In this document: in pieces, positions 35,681 through 49,474 of the stretch
Layout of the letters: each line of letters begins with the position of its first letter
Position numbering within the stretch: the stretch's first letter is position 1
NCBI GenBank assembly: GCA_032158295.1
Contig: JASTWB010000066.1
Span: forward strand, 1-64,000
Direction: 5' to 3'
Length of the DNA: 64,000 nucleotides
From: Pycnopodia helianthoides
Taxonomy: Eukaryota; Echinodermata; Asteroidea; Forcipulatida; Asteriidae
The notes under the pieces: model-generated
The model's database searches: none
What the model saw: the letters and a program-made list of their open reading frames with translations, nothing else
What the model was told of the DNA's origin: nothing
Position numbers and translations under genes: made by a program

Positions 35681-36928
35681 TTTTAAAAAATTTTTTTTTT
35701 GGGGGGGAAAAAACCCCAAAAAAAAAAAAACCCCAAGGAAGGGGGAAAAGGGCCCAAAAAACCCCCCCAAAAAAAGGGGGGGGCCCGGGGTTTGGGGGGG
35801 GGGTTTTTTAAAAAAAAAAACCCCCCAAAACCCCTTTTTTTTGGCCAAAAAAAAAAGGTTAAACCAAAAATTTAAAACCCGGGTTTTGGGGGGAAAAAAA
35901 AGGGGGGGGGGGGGGGCTTTGGGGAAAAAAAACCCCCCCCACCCCGGGGGTTTTTTAAAAACCCGGGGGGTTTTCCCGGGAAAGGGGAAAAGGGGGTTTT
36001 TTACAAAAAAATTTTTAAAAAGGGGGGGGGTTAAAATTCCCCCCAAAAAAAAAAAAAAAAAAAAATTTTTTTAAAATTTTTTTTTTGGGGGGGGGGTTTT
36101 AAACCCAAAAACCTTTTTTTTTAAAAAAAAAAAAAAAATTTTTTTTTTTTTTTAAAATTTTTAAAAAAATTTTTTTTTTGGGGGCGGGAAAAAAAAAAAA
36201 CCCCCCCCGCAAAAGGGGGGGGGTTTTTTTTTTCCCCCAAAAAAATTTTTAAAAATTTTTTTTTTTAAAACAAAAACCAAAAAAAAAAAAATTTTTAAAA
36301 TTTTTTTTTTTTTTAAATTTTTTAATTTTTACAAATTTTTTTGGGTTTGGGTTTTTTCCCCAAAAATTTTTTAAAAAAAAAAAATTTTGGGGAAAAAAAA
36401 AAGGGGGGGGGGGGGGTTGGGTTTTAAAAAAATTCCCCCCAAAAAAGGTCCAAAGGGGGGAATTTAAAAAAAAGGGGGGGAAAAAAAAAAAAAAAAAAAA
36501 AAAAATTTTTAAAAACCCTTTTGGGGGGGAAAAATTTTTTTTTTTTTGCCCCCTTTTTTGGGGGGAAAAAAGGGGGAAAAACCCCAAAAAAAAAAGGGGG
36601 GGAAAGGGGGAAAAAAACCCTTTTTTTTTGGGGAAAAAAAAAAACCAAAAAATTTTTTTTTTTTTTTTCCCCCCTTTTTTTGGGGGTTTTGGGGGGTTTT
36701 TTAAAAAAAAAACCAAAAAAAAAAAGGGGGGGGGGGGGGTTTAGGGGCCCCCCCCGGGGGGGGGAAAATTTCCCAAACCCGGGGCCCCCCCCAAAAAAAA
36801 AAATTTTTTTTTAAAAATCCCCAAAAAAATTTTTTTTGGAAAATTTAAAAGGGAAAAAAGGGGTTTTTTAAAAAAAGGGTTTTAAAAAAAAGGGGGGGGG
36901 GGGGTTTTTTTTTTTTTTTTTTTTTTTT

Positions 36929-36981
<53 letters not shown>

Positions 36982-38244
36982 AAAACCCCTTTTTTTTCCC
37001 GGGGGGGGGGGGGCCCCCTTTTTTTTTTGGGGGTTTTCCCCGGGAAAAAAAAGGGGAAAAAAAAGGGGGGGAAAAAAAAAAAAAAAACCCCCCAAAAACC
37101 CCCAAAAAAAAAACCCCAAAAATTTCCAAAGGGGGAAAAAAATTTTGGGGGGGTTTTTTTTTCCCCCCCCCCCCCCCCCTTTTTTTTAAAATTTTTTAAA
37201 AAAAAAAAAATTTTTTTTTTAAAAAAAGGGGGGGGGGGGGTTTTTAAAAAAAAATTTAAAAAAAAAAGGGGGGGGGAAAAAACCCCCCCCAAAAAAAAAA
37301 ATTTTTTTTTAACCCAAAAAAAAAAATTTTTTTTTTTTTTTTGGGGGGTTTTTTTTTTTGGGGTTTTTTTTTTTTTTTTTTTCCCCCCTTTTTTTTTTAA
37401 AAAAAAAAAAAAAAATTTTTTTTTTACCCCCTTTTTTAAAAAAAACCCCCCCTTTTTTGGGGGGGGGGGGGAAAAAAGGGGGGTTTTTTTTAAAAAAACC
37501 CCCCCCCGGGGTTTTTTACCCTTTTAAACAATTTAAAGGGGGGAATTTCCCTTTGGTTTAAAAATTTTTGGGGGGAAAGGGGAAACCCGGGTTTAAAAAA
37601 AAAAAGGGGGGGGTTTTTTTAAAAGGGGGGGCCCCCCCGGGGGTTTTTTTTTTAAAAAGGGGCCCGGGGGGGGGGGCCCCTTTTCTTTTTTGGGGGGGGG
37701 GGGGGTTTTTTAAAAATTTTTTTTTGGTGGAAAGCCCGGGGGGGAAAAAAAAAAAATTCCCCTTTTAAAGGAAAGGGGGGGGGGGGGGGTTTGGGGGGGT
37801 TTGGGGGGGGGGGGAAAAAAAAGGGGCCCCCCCGGGGGTTTTTTTCCCCCAAAAAAATTTTTTTAAAAAAAAAAAAAAAAGGGGAAAAATTTAAAAAAAA
37901 GTTTAAAAAAAGGGAAAAAAATTTAAAAAAAAATTTTTTTTTTTTTTTTTTTGGGGGTTTTTTAAAAAATTTTGGGGGGGGCCAAAAAGAAAAAAAAAAA
38001 AAAAAATTGGGGGGGGGGAAAAAAGGGGAAAAAAAAAAAAACCCCAAAAAAAAAAAAAAAAAGGAAAGGGGGGGTTTTTTTTTAAAAAAAAATTTTTATT
38101 TTTTTTTTTTTTTTAAAAAAAACCCCTTTTTAAAAATTTTTTTTTTAAATTTTTGGGGCCCTTTTTTTTTTAAAAAAAATTTCCCCAAAAAAGGAATTTT
38201 TTTTTTTTGTAATTTTGGGGGGGGTTTTTTCCCTTTTTGGGGGG

Positions 38245-38278
<34 letters not shown>

Positions 38279-39115
38279 CCCAAATTTTTTTTGGAAAAAA
38301 AAAAATAAATTTTTCTTTTTAAATTTTTTATTTTTTAAAATTTTTTTGGGGGCCCCTTTTTTTTTTTTTTTTTTTTTGGGGGGGGAAAAAAGGTTTGCGA
38401 AATTTTTTTTGGGGGGTTTTTTTTTTGGGGGTTTTTTTTTTTAAAAAAAAGGGGGTTTGGCCTTTTTTTTAAAAAATTTTTATTTTTTTTGGAAAAATTA
38501 AAACCCCGTTTTTTTTTTTTTTTTAAATTTAAAAATTTTTTGGGGGGGGGGTTTGGGGGGGGGGTTTTTTGGGGGGCCCCACACCCCGGGGGGGAAAAAA
38601 AAAAAAAATTTTTCCGGGGTTTTTTTTTTTTTTTTCAAAAGGAAAAATTTTAAAAACCCCCCCCCAAAAAAAAGGGGGGGGGGGGCCCGGGGGGGAAAAA
38701 AAAAATTTTTGGGGGTTTTTTTAAAAAAAGGGGGGGGGGGGGGGGGGGCGGGGAACGCCCCCCAAAAAAATCCAAGGGAAAAAACCCCCCCCCGGGGGGT
38801 TTGGGGGGCGGAAATTCCGGGCCCCGGGGGGGGGCCCCGGGGGGGGGTTTTGGGGGTTAAAGGGTCCCGGGGTAAAACCCGGGGTTTTTTAAAAAAGGGG
38901 GTTTTTGGGGGGGGAAAAAAAAAGGGTTGGGGGTTTTTAAAAAAAAAAAAAAAATTTTTTCCCAAAAAAAAAAGGAAAAAAAAAATTTTTTTGGTTTTAA
39001 AAAATTTTTTTTTTAAAAAAATTTTTTTTTAAAATTTTTTAAAAAAAAAAATTTTTTTAAATTTTTTAAAAAAGGGGGAAAATTTTTTAAAAATTAAATT
39101 TTTTTAAGGGGGGGG

Positions 39116-39151
<36 letters not shown>

Positions 39152-42100
39152 GGGGGGGGGCCCCCCCTTTTTTAAAAACCCCCCAAAAATTTTTTTAAAA
39201 AAAAAGGAAAAAAAAGAAAGGGGGTTTTTTTTTTAAAAAATTTTTTTTTTTTTTTTTTGGGTTTTTTTTTGTTTTTTTGGGGGGTTTTTTTTCCCCCTTT
39301 TTTTTTTTGGGGGGTTTTTTTGGGGGGGAAAAAGGGGGCCCCCCCCCTTGGGGGGGCCCCAAAGGGGTTTTCCTTTAAAAATTTTAAAAAAAAAAACCCC
39401 TTTTAAAAAAAAAAACCCCCTTTTAAAAAAAAAAAAGGGGGGGGGGGGGGCCCCAAAAAAAGGGGGGGAAAAAAAAACCCCCCCCCCGGGGGGGGGGGGG
39501 GAATTTAAAAAGGGGGGGGGGGGGGTTTGGGGGGGGGGGGGTTTTTTTTTAAAAAATTTTTTGGGAAAACCCTTTTAAAAAACCCGGAAAAGGGAAAAAA
39601 AAAACCCAAAGGGGGGGGGTTGGGCCCCCGGGGGGGGGGGGGAAAAAAAAAATTTTTTTTTTTAAGGCCCAAAAACCCCCCGGGTTTTCCCAAAAAAAAA
39701 AGGGGGGGGGGGGTTTTTTTTTTTTAAAAAAAATTTTTCCCCCCAAAAAAGGGGGGGAAAAAAAAATTTAAAATTTTTTTTTAAAAAAAAAAAGGGAAAT
39801 TTTTGGGGGCCCCCAAAAAAAAATTTTTTTCCCCTTTTTTTTTTAAAAAATTTTTTTTTTGTTTTTTTTTTCCCTTTTTATTAAAATTTTTTTAAATTTA
39901 AAAAGGTTTTTTTTTTAAATTTTTTTTTGGGGGGGTTTTTTTGGTTTTTTTTTTGGATTTTTTGGTTTTTTTTTTAAAAAACCCCCAAAAAAAAAAAATT
40001 TTTTTTAAAAAAATTTAAAAACCCAAAAAAGGGTTTTTTTTTTTTTAAAATTTTTTTGGGGGTTTTTTTTTTCCCCCTTTTTTTTTTTTTTTTTTTTTAA
40101 AAATTTTTTTGGGGGGGAAAAATTTTTGGGGTTTTGGGGGGGGGGGGAAAAAAAAAACCCCCTTTTTGGGAAATTTTGGGGTTTTTTAAAAAATTGGGAA
40201 AAGGGGTTTTGGGCATTTTAAAAATTTTAAAAAAGGTGGTTTTTGGGGGGGGGAAATTTCCGGGGGGGGGCCCCCCCTTTTAAAAAAAAAAGGGGGAAAA
40301 AAAGGGAGGAAAAGGGGGAAAAAAAGGGGGGGGGTGGGAAAAAGGGGAAAAATTTTTTGGGGGGAAACCTTTTCCCCCCCCCTTTTTTAAAAAATTTTTA
40401 AAATTTTTGGGAAAATTTTAGGGGGGGAAAAAAAGGCCCCAAAAAAAGGGAAAAAAAGGGGGGCCCGGGGGGGTTTTTTCCCTTTGGGGAAAGGGGAAAA
40501 ATTTTTGGGGGGAAAGGGGGGAAAAAAAAAAAAGGGGGGGGGTTTTTAAACCAAAAACCCTTTTTTGGAAAAAATTTGGGGGGAAAAAACACCCCGGGGG
40601 GGTTTTTTTAAACCCAAAAAAAAAAAAATTTTTTTTTTTTAAAAAAAAAAAAAAAAATTTAAAATTTTCAAAAAATTTTTAAAAAAACCCCCCCAAAAAT
40701 AATTTTAAAATTAAAAAAATTTTTAAAATTTTTTTTTTAAATTTTTTTTTTTTTTTTTTTTATTTTTTTTTTTCTTTTTTGGGTTTTTTGGGGGGAAAAT
40801 TTTAATATTTTTAAATTTTTTGGGGGCCCGGGGGGCGGGGAAAATTTTTTTTGGGGCAAATTTTTTGGCCCTTTCTTAAAAAAAATTTTTTTTTTTCCCC
40901 TTTTTTTTTTTTTTTTTTTAAAAAAGGGGGGGGGGGGGCCCAACCAAAAAAAAAACCCCCCGGGGGGGGAAAAAAGGCCCAAAAAAAAAGGGGGGGGGGG
41001 GGCCGGGGGGCGGCATTTTTTTGGGTTTTTTTTGGGTTTTTTTTGTTGGGGGTTTGGTTTTTTTTTTTTTTTTTCCCTTTTTTTGGGGTTTTTTTCCCCC
41101 CCCCGGGGGGCCCCAAAAAAACCCCGGGAAAGGGAACCCCCCCCCCTTTTTTTAAAAAAAAAAAGGGGGGGGTTAAAAAAAGAATTTCCCCCCCCAAAAA
41201 AAAAAAAACCCCCCTTTTTTAAAAAAAAACCAAAAATTTTTTTTTTTTTTCCCCCCCCAAAAAAAAAAAACCCCTTTTAAAAAAAAAAAGGGGAAAAAAG
41301 GGGAAAAAAAGGGCCAAAAACCCTTTTCCCGGGGGGGAAAAAAAAAGGGAAAAACCCCCGGGGTTTTTTTCCCCTTTTTTTTAAAAAAACCAAAAAACCC
41401 AATTTTGGTTTTTTTGGGGGAAAAAAAAGGGGGGTAAAAGGCCTTTTTTGGGGTTGGTTTGGGGTTTAAAAGGGGTTTTTTGGGGGGGGAAAAAAATTAA
41501 AAACCCCCAAAAAAAAAAAATTTTTTCCCTTTTTTTAAATTTTTAAAAAGGGGGTTTGGGGCCCCCCCCCCAAAAAAAAATTTCCCCCTTTTTTTAAAAA
41601 TTAAAATTTTTTTTTTATTTTTGGTTTTTTTTTAAATTTTTTTTTTTGGGGAAAAAAAAGGGGGGGGGAAAAAAAAAAAAATTTCCCGGGAAAAAAAATT
41701 TTTAAAAATTTTAAAAAAACCCCCCCCCGGGGGGGTTTTTTTTTTTAAAAAATTTTTTTTGGGGGGGGGGGGGCCCCCTTTCCCCCTTTTTAAAAAAAAT
41801 CAAAAAAAACCCCCGGTGTTTGGGGGGGAAAAATTTTTAAAAAAATTTTTCCTTTTTTTTTTTTTGGCCCCCGGGGGGGGGGGGGGGGGTTTGGGGCCAA
41901 AGGCAAAAGGGGGGGGGGAAAAGGGGAAAACCAAAAAAATTTAAAAAGGGGGAAAAAAAAAAAAAAACTTTTTTTGTTTCCCCTTTTTTGGGGGGGCTTT
42001 TTTTGGGGTTTTTTTTTTAAAAAATTAAAAGGGGGAAATTTTTTTTTTATTTTAAGGGGGGGTTTTTTTGGGTTTTTTTTTTTTCCCTTTTTCCCCCTTT

Positions 42101-45100
42101 TTTTTTGTTTTTTTTTTTTTAAAAACCCCCCCCAAAAAGGGGGAAAATTTTTTTTAAAAAAAAGGGGGAAAAAGGGGGGGGTCCCCGGGGGGGGCCCCAA
42201 AAAAAAAACCGGGGCCCCCCCCCGGGGAAAATAACCCAAAAAAGGGGGGAAAAAGGGGGGCCAAAAGGGGGGTTTTTTTTAAAAGGGGGGTTTTTTTGGG
42301 GGGGGGGGGGTAGGCCCCGGGGTTGGGGGGTTGGGTTTTTTTCCCCAGGGAAAAAAAAAGTTTTTGGGCCCCCGGGGGAAAAAAAAAAGGAGGGTGGAAA
42401 AGGGGGGGAACCCATTAAATTTTTGGGGGGGGGTTTTTCCCCCCCCCTTTCCCCCCGGGGGGGGGGGGGCAAGGTTTCCCCCCCCAAAAAAAAAAAAACC
42501 CCCCAAATTTTAAAAAAGGTTTTGGGGGGGGAAAAAAAAAAAAAAAAAAACCCCCCCAAAAAAAAAAAAAAAAAAAAGGGGGGGGGGGGAAAAAAAGGGG
42601 GGGGAAAAAAAAGAAAAAAAATTTTAAAAAAATTAAAAAAAAAAGGGGAAAAACCCCCCTTTTTTTTTTAAAAAAATTTTTTTTTTTTTTTTTTTTTCCT
42701 TTAAATTTTTCTTTTTCCCCCTTTTTAAAAAAAAAATTAAAAAAAAGGGGCCGGGTTTTTTTTGTTTTTTAAAAACCCCCCGGGGGTTTTTGGGTTTTTT
42801 TTAAGACCCGGTTTTTTTTTTGGGGGGAAAAAAAAAAAAGGGGGTTTTTTAAAATTTTCCCCAAAATTTTTTGGGGTTTAAAAAATTTTTAAAAAAATTT
42901 TGGTTTTAAAGGGTTTTTTTTTTTTTTTTTTCCCTTTTTTTGGGGGGGGGCAAAACCCCCCCTTTTTTTTAAAAAATTTTTTTTTTGGGGGGTTTTTGGG
43001 GAAAAAACCCCCTTTTGGGTTTTTTTTTAAAAAAGGGTTTTAAAAAAAAAACCCTTTTTTTTTTTTCCAAAAACTTTGGGGGAAAAAAAAATAAAAAAGG
43101 GAAACCCCCAAAGGATTTGGGGGGGGGGCCCCCCCGGGCCAAGGTTTAAAAAAAGGGGGGGGGGGAAAAAACCCCGGGGGGGGGGGGGAACTTGGGGGGC
43201 CCCAAACCCAAAAACAAAAAAATTTTTCCAAAGCCAAAAAAATTAAACCGGTTGGGAAAAAAAGGGGTTTTGGGCCCAAAACAAGGGGAAAATTTTTGGG
43301 GGTTTCCCCCAAATTAATTAATTTGGGGGCCCCCCCCCCGGGGGGGGAAAAAAAAAGGGAAAAGGGGGCCCCCCCGGGGGGGGGGGAAAAAGGGTTTTCC
43401 AAAATTTTAAAAAGGGGAAAAAAAAAATTTTTTAAAAATTTTTAAACCCAAAGGGGTTTTTTTTTAAAAAAAAAGGAAATTTTCCCCCCAAAAAAAAGGT
43501 TTTTTAAATTTTTGGGGGGGGGGAAAAAAATTTTTTTTTTTTAAAAAAGGGGGGGGGAAAAATTTTTTTAAAAAAAAAATTTTTTTTTAAAAAATTTTTT
43601 TTTTTAAAATTTTAACCCGGGGAAAAAACCCCAAAGGGGGGGCCCCAAAAAAAAAAAAAAGAAACCCAAAAAACTTTTAAAAAAACCCAAAAAAAAAAAG
43701 GGGGAAATTTTTTTTAAAAATTTTTTTTGGGGTTTTTGGGGTTTTTAAAAAACCCCAAAATTTTTTTTTTTTTAAATTTTTTAAAAAAAAGTTTTTTTTA
43801 AGGGCCCTTTTCCCCCCCCGGGGGGGGGGGAAAAAAGGGGAAAAAAAGGGGGGGTTAAAACCAAAAAGGGGGGAAAAACCCCCCCTTTTTTTTTTTAAAA
43901 TTTTTTAAATTTCCCCCTTTTTTCCCCCCCCCAAAAAACGTTGGAAAAATTTTCCCAAAAAAAAGGGGGGGGGAAAAAAAAGGGGGGCCCAAGGGGGGGG
44001 GGAAAAAGGGGGGGGGGGGGGGGGTTTTTTTAAAAAATTTTTTTTAAAAGAAACGGGGAAACCCCCTTTTTAAATTTTGGGGGTTTTTTTCCCCCCCGGG
44101 GGGGGGGGTTTTTTTTCCCCAAAAAAAAAAAAAAAAAATTTTTCCCCCCCCCGGGGAAAAGGGGGGAAAAATTTTTTTTAAAACCGGGGCCCCCAAAAAA
44201 CGACCAAAAAAAAAGGGGGGGGGCCCCCAAAAAAATTTTTTTTTAAAAAAAAAAAAAAAATTTTTTTTTGGGGGGTTTTTTAAAAAGGGGGGGGGGGAAA
44301 ATTTTTTGGGGATTTTGGGGAAAAAAAAAATTTTTTCCCCACAATTAAAAAATTTTAAAAAAAAAAAAAAAATTTTTTTTTAAAAATTTTTTTTAAAAAT
44401 TAAAATTTTTGGGGGGGTTTTTTTTTTTTAAAATTTAAAAGGGGGGGAAAAAAAAAAAAATTTTTGTTTTTTTAAAAAAAAGGGAAAAAGGGGGGGTTTG
44501 GGGGCAACCCTTGGGGGAAAAATTTTTTTTTTTTTTTTTTTGGGAAAAAAAATTTTTGGGGGGGGGGGGGAAAAGGGTTTTAAAAAAAAATTTTTAAAAA
44601 AATTCCAAAAAAAAAAAAAAAAAAAGGGGGGAAAAAAAATTTTTTTTTTTTTCCCTTTTTTTTTTTGGGGTTTTTTTTGGGGGTTTTTTTTTTTTCCCCC
44701 TTTTTTTTTTTTTTTTGTTTGGGTAAAAATTAGGTTTTTTTCCCCCAAAAAGGGGGGCCCCGGGGGTTTGGGGGCCGGGGTTTTGGGGGCCCCCAAAAAA
44801 AACCCCCCCCCAAAGGGGGGGGGGGGCCCCCAAATTTTTTTTGGGGGTTTTTAAACCCCAAAAAAAAACCCCGGGAAGGGAAAAAAAAAAAAGGGGAAAA
44901 ATTTGGGGGGAAAGGGGGTTTATTCCCAAAAAAAAGAAAAAGGGGGGGGGTTTTTTGGGGGGGGGTTTTTTTTGGGGGAAGGGGGGGGGTTTTTTTTTGG
45001 GAAATTTTTTGGTTTTTAAAAAAAAAATTTTAAAAAAAATTTTTTTTTTAACCCCGGGGGGGGGAGGGGGAAAAAAAATTTTTTTGGGGTTTTGGGGGGG

Positions 45101-48100
45101 GGTTTCCCCAAAAAAAGGGGTGCCCGGGGGGGCCCCCCAAAAAAATTTTTTTTTTTGGGGGAAAAAAAAAAAAAAATTTTTTAAAAGGGGGTTTTCCCCC
45201 CAAAAAAAAAACCCAAAAAAAAAGGGGGGGGGGGTTTTTTTTTTTAAAAAAATTTTAATTTTTCAAAAAAGGGGAAAAAAAAACCGGGGGAAAAAAAAAA
45301 AAGGGAAAAAAAATTTAAAGAAAAAAAATAAAATGGGAAAAGGGGGGGGAAAAAAAAAAATTTTTAAAAAAAAGGGGGGGTTTTTTTTTTTTTTTTAATT
45401 TTTTAAAAATTTTTTTTTTTTTAAAATTTTTCCCCCTTTTTAAAATTTAAAAAAAAAAAAGGGGGGGTGGGGGTTTTTTTAAAAAAAAAAGGGGGGCCCT
45501 TTTTTAAATTTTGGGGTTTTGAGCCTTTTCCCCGGGGGGGGGCTTTTTCCGGAAAAAAACCCCCCAAAAAAAAAAAGGAAAAAAAATTAAAAAAGGGAAA
45601 AAATTTTTTTGGGGTTTTTTTGGGAAAAAAAGGGGGCCCGGGGGGGGAAAAAGGGGGAAAATTTTTTAAAAAAAAAACCCCCCCTTTTGGGGTTTAAAAA
45701 AAACCCCCCCGGGTTAAAGGGGGCCCCGGGGGGGGGCCTTTTGGAAAATAAAGGGTTTTTGGGGGGGGGGTTAAAAATTTTGGGGGGGTTTTTTTTTTGG
45801 GGGGGGAAAAAAAAAGGGTTTTTTTTTTTTTTTTTAAAAAAAAAAAAGGGGGGAAAAAAGGGGCCCCCCCCCAAGGGTTTGGGGTTTTTTTCCCCCGGGG
45901 GGGGAAAAAAAAGGGGGTTTTTAAAAAAAAAAAATTTAAAGGGGGTTTTTTTTTTTTTAAAAGTCCCCAAATTTTGGGAAATTTTCCCCCCAAAAAAATT
46001 TTTTTTTTTTGGGATTTTTTTTAAAAATTTTTTTTAAAATTTGTTTTTTTTTGGTTGGGTTTAAATTTTTTAAAAAAAAAGGGGGGGGCCCCCCAAAAAA
46101 GGGGAAAACCCGGGGAATTCCCCCCAAATTTTTTGGGGGCCCCCCGGGGGGGGGGGGGGTTTTTTTTTTTTTTTGGGGGGGGGTTTTTTTTTTTAAAAAA
46201 AAAGGGGGGTTTTGGGGGCCCCCCAAAAAAAAAAAAAATTTTTTGGGGGGGTTTAAGGGGGGGTTTTTTTGGGGGGGGGGGGGGGGGGGAAAAAGGGGGG
46301 GAAAAAAAAAAAAAAAAAGGGTTTTTTTTTTTTTAAAAACCCCCCCCCTTTTTTTTATTTTTTTTTAAAAAAAAAATGTTTTTTGGGGAAAAAATTTAAT
46401 TTTTAAAAAAATTTTTTTTTTTTTTTCCTTTTCCTTTTGGGGGGGGCCCCCCTTTTTTAAAAAAAAATTTTTAAAAAAAAAGTTTCCAAAGGGGTTTTTT
46501 TTTTTTTCCCCTTTTTTTTTTTTTCCCCCCCCCCCGAAAAGGGGGGTTTTTTTTGGGGAAATTTTTAAAATTTAAAACCCCTTTTTTTTTGGAAAAATTT
46601 TTTTTTTTGGGGTTTTTTTTGGGGGGGGGGGGGGGGGCCCCCCCTTTTTGGGCCCCGGTTTTAAAAGGGGGGGGGGGCCCCCCCCCGGGGGGGGGGGGGG
46701 CCCCCCCCCCTTTTTTTTTTTCCCTTTAAAAAAAAATTTTTGGGTTTTTAAAAAAAATTTGGAAAAAAAAAAAGGGGGGCCCCCCGGGGGGGAAAAAAAA
46801 AAAAAGGGGGCCCCCCAAAAAAGGTTGGGGGGCCCCAAAAAAAAAACCCCCCCCAAAAAAAATTTTTTGGGGGTTTGGGGGGGAAATTTTTTTTTAAAAA
46901 AAAAAAAAAAAAAATTTTTTTGGGGTTTTTGGTTTTCCCCCTTTAAAAATTTTTTTTTTAAAAAGGGGGGGGGAAAAAAGGGGGAAATTTTAAAAAAAAT
47001 TTTTTTTTTTTTTGGGGGGGGGCCCCGGCCCGGGAAAACCCCCTTTCCCGGGGGGGGGAAAAAATGGAAAACCCTTTTTTTTAAAAGGGGCCCTTTTTAA
47101 AACCCCGGGGGAATTTTAAACAAACCCAAAATTTTTTTTTTAAAAAATTTAAAAAAAAAAAAAGGGGGAAAAGGGGGGAAAAAAAAAAAAACCCCCCCTT
47201 TTTTTTTTTTTTTTAAAAAAAGGGGGGGGTTTTTTAAAAAAAAAACCCTAAAAAACCCCTTTTTTTTTTTTTGGGGGATTTTAAAACCCCCCCAAAAATT
47301 TTTGGGGGGGGGGGTTTTTTTAAAACTTAAACCCCCAAAAACCCCCTTTTTCCCCAAAAAAAAACCCCCAAAAAGGGGGGGAAAAAAAAACCCCTTTTTT
47401 TTTTTTTTTAAACCCCCTTTTTTTTGGGGTTTTTTTTTTAATTTTTTTAAAAAAAAAAAATTTTTTTTTTAAAAAAACCCCTTTAACCCCGTTAAAAAAG
47501 GGAAAATTTAAAAAAATTTTTTTTTTTTTGGGGGCCCAAATTTAAAAAAAAAATTTTTTTTTTTTTTTTTTCCGGGGGGCCCCCCCCCTTTTTTAAAATT
47601 TTTTTTTTAAAAAAACCCCCCCCCAAAAAAAAAAAAAAAAAACAAAAAACCCCCGGGCCCTTTTTTAAAAAAAAAAATTTTTTTGGAAAAAATTTTTTTT
47701 TTTTAAATTTTTTTTTTTGGGGAAAAAAAAAGGGGGGAAAAAATTTTTTCCCCGGGGGGGGGAAAAAATTTTTTAAAAAGGCCCCTTTTTTTTTGGGGGG
47801 GCCCCCCAAAAAAAAAAAGGCCCCAGGGGAAAAATTTTTTTTTTGGGGGAAACATTTTTGGGGGAAAAAAAAAACAAGGTTAAAAAAAAGGGGGGGGGGC
47901 CCCCCCCCCCCAAAAAAAAAAGAGAAAAATTTTTTGGGGGTTTTTTTAAAAAAAAAAGGGGGTTTTTAAAAAGGAAATTAAAAAGAAAGTTTCCCCCAAA
48001 AAACCTTTTAATTCCCCCCGGGTTTTTAAAAAAAAAACCCAAATTTTTTTAAAATTTTTTTTTTTTTAAAAAAAAAAAAAGGGGAAAAAAAAAAAAAAAA

Positions 48101-48386
48101 GGGGGGGCCCCAAAAACCCCCCAAAAATTTTTTTAAAAAAAAAAAAACCCCTTTTTTTTTATAAAAAAAAAAAGGGGGGGCCCTTTTTAAAAAATTTTAA
48201 AAAAAAAACTTTTTTTTTTTTTTTTTTTTTTTTTAAAGGGGGGGGGGGTTTTTTTTTTTTCCAAAAAAAATTTTTTTAAAAAAAAATTTTGGGAAATTTT
48301 TTTTTAAAAAAAAAAAGAAATTTTTTTTTTGGGTTTTTTTTTGGGGGCCCCCTTTTTTTTTTTTTTGTTTTTGGGGGGTTTTTTTT
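30501..48386. other. Homopolymer-run artefact region, no genes
   Basis: Nearly 17.9 kb made almost only of runs of three or more identical bases, including a 42-C run at 36,930-36,971. Open frames here translate to F, K, G and P only and have no biological meaning. No trace of histone or U2 sequence could be followed through it. It ends abruptly at TTTTTTTTCAGCAACAAG, where clean sequence starts at the edge of a CAA tract. The real content and length of this interval are unknown. Confidence 0.9.
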
Positions 48387-48982
48387 CAGCAACAAGAAAA
48401 CCAAAGAAAAGTAATGCCGCGATATACCCGAAACTGACAAAACCCGTGTTCGTTTTTGTGTTGGTCTGAGTTAGCTAACTTTCGGTCGTGAAGGTTGTTG
48501 TTGTAAGAGTATAGTATAAGACGCAATGACACCCCCCCCCCCCTAAAAGAAAGTAATAACAATAACGACATCGACAAAAATAGAAGCAAATAACAGAAGT
48601 TAAGTAAAGCGGCACTTACACACAAGGTTACGCCTCCATAAGTCCAGTTTTGGGCCAGTCTCTTGCGTGACTCGATGTCACACAGTTGCATCAAGAACAA
48701 TATAAAGCAGGCGTGGTCTTTGAACTCTTCCTATAAGCAGAAAAGAAAATACCCCAAAATATGTTTTAATAAGCGGTGCAAAATATTAACACGTTCTTCA
48801 AGAATCAAAATGATTGTTGTTTTGTATAGTTATCCTTAAAAACGGGGAGTATAGTAGAGTATAGAAAATTTCAATAGGATTCTTTCTTTTTAATCTTTCC
48901 TAAAATGATTTCCTTGTTAACCTGTTGTTTTATAAGAACACACAACACGCATGTTATTTAGTCTCTCTTTGGGAAATGTGTT

Positions 48983-48998
48983 GGCTCTGAAAAGAGCC
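48983..48998 (-). terminator. H2B histone 3' stem-loop
   Basis: GGCTCTTTTCAGAGCC on the minus strand: 6-bp stem, 4-nt TTTC loop, the metazoan consensus bound by SLBP. The U7-binding-like element CCAAAGAGAGA follows 12 nt later. Confidence 0.95.
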
Positions 48999-49026
48999 GT
49001 TTGGATTGTGCATGACCCGAGTCAGC

Positions 49027-49393
49027 CTATTTTGAAGTCGTGTACTTGGTGACCGCCTTGGTGCCCTCGCTGACAGCATGCTTGCCAGCTCACCGGGAGA
49101 AGGAGACGGACTGCAGTCTGGACTTCCCGGCTTGTGATGGTCGATTTCTTGTTGTAGTGTGCCAATCGAGAAGACTCGGCGGCAATGCGCTCAAAGATGT
49201 CGTTGACGAAGCTGTTCATGATGGACATGGCCTTGCTGGAAATACCCGTGTCGGGATGGACCTGCTTCATGACCTTGTAGATGTAAATACCGTAGCTCTC
49301 CTTGCGGCGACGTCGCCTCTTCTTGTCTGTTCGGAGCGGGCCCTTGGTGTTACCGGCTTTCTTCTGTCCCTTTCCACTTGCTTTGGGAGGCAT
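49027..49393 (-). pseudogene. H2B: Histone H2B, two 1-nt deletions (repeat 6)
   Basis: 367 bp against 369 in the intact copies. Reads normally from [14 protein letters not shown] through the histone fold to RLLLP (residue 100). Then one G is missing in each of two G runs (GGGGAG to GGGAG and TTGGCC to TTGCC, near 49,085-49,100). The last ~20 residues are therefore shifted and the stop at 49,027-49,029 is out of frame. Both changes are run-length changes in G/C runs, so residual sequencing error is the most likely cause. Confidence 0.85.
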
Positions 49394-49474
49394 GATGAGT
49401 AGAGTATTTCTTTCAAGCGTACTGAATAGGTGGACTAAATCAGGCTGATGGATGTAACACCGGATGACGTTTAG

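Noticed and set aside
30501..48386. Dozens of open frames of 60-266 codons rich in F, K, G and P
   Set aside because: They come from homopolymer runs: AAA, TTT, GGG and CCC codons avoid stops. There are no domains, no start context and frames are open on both strands at once.
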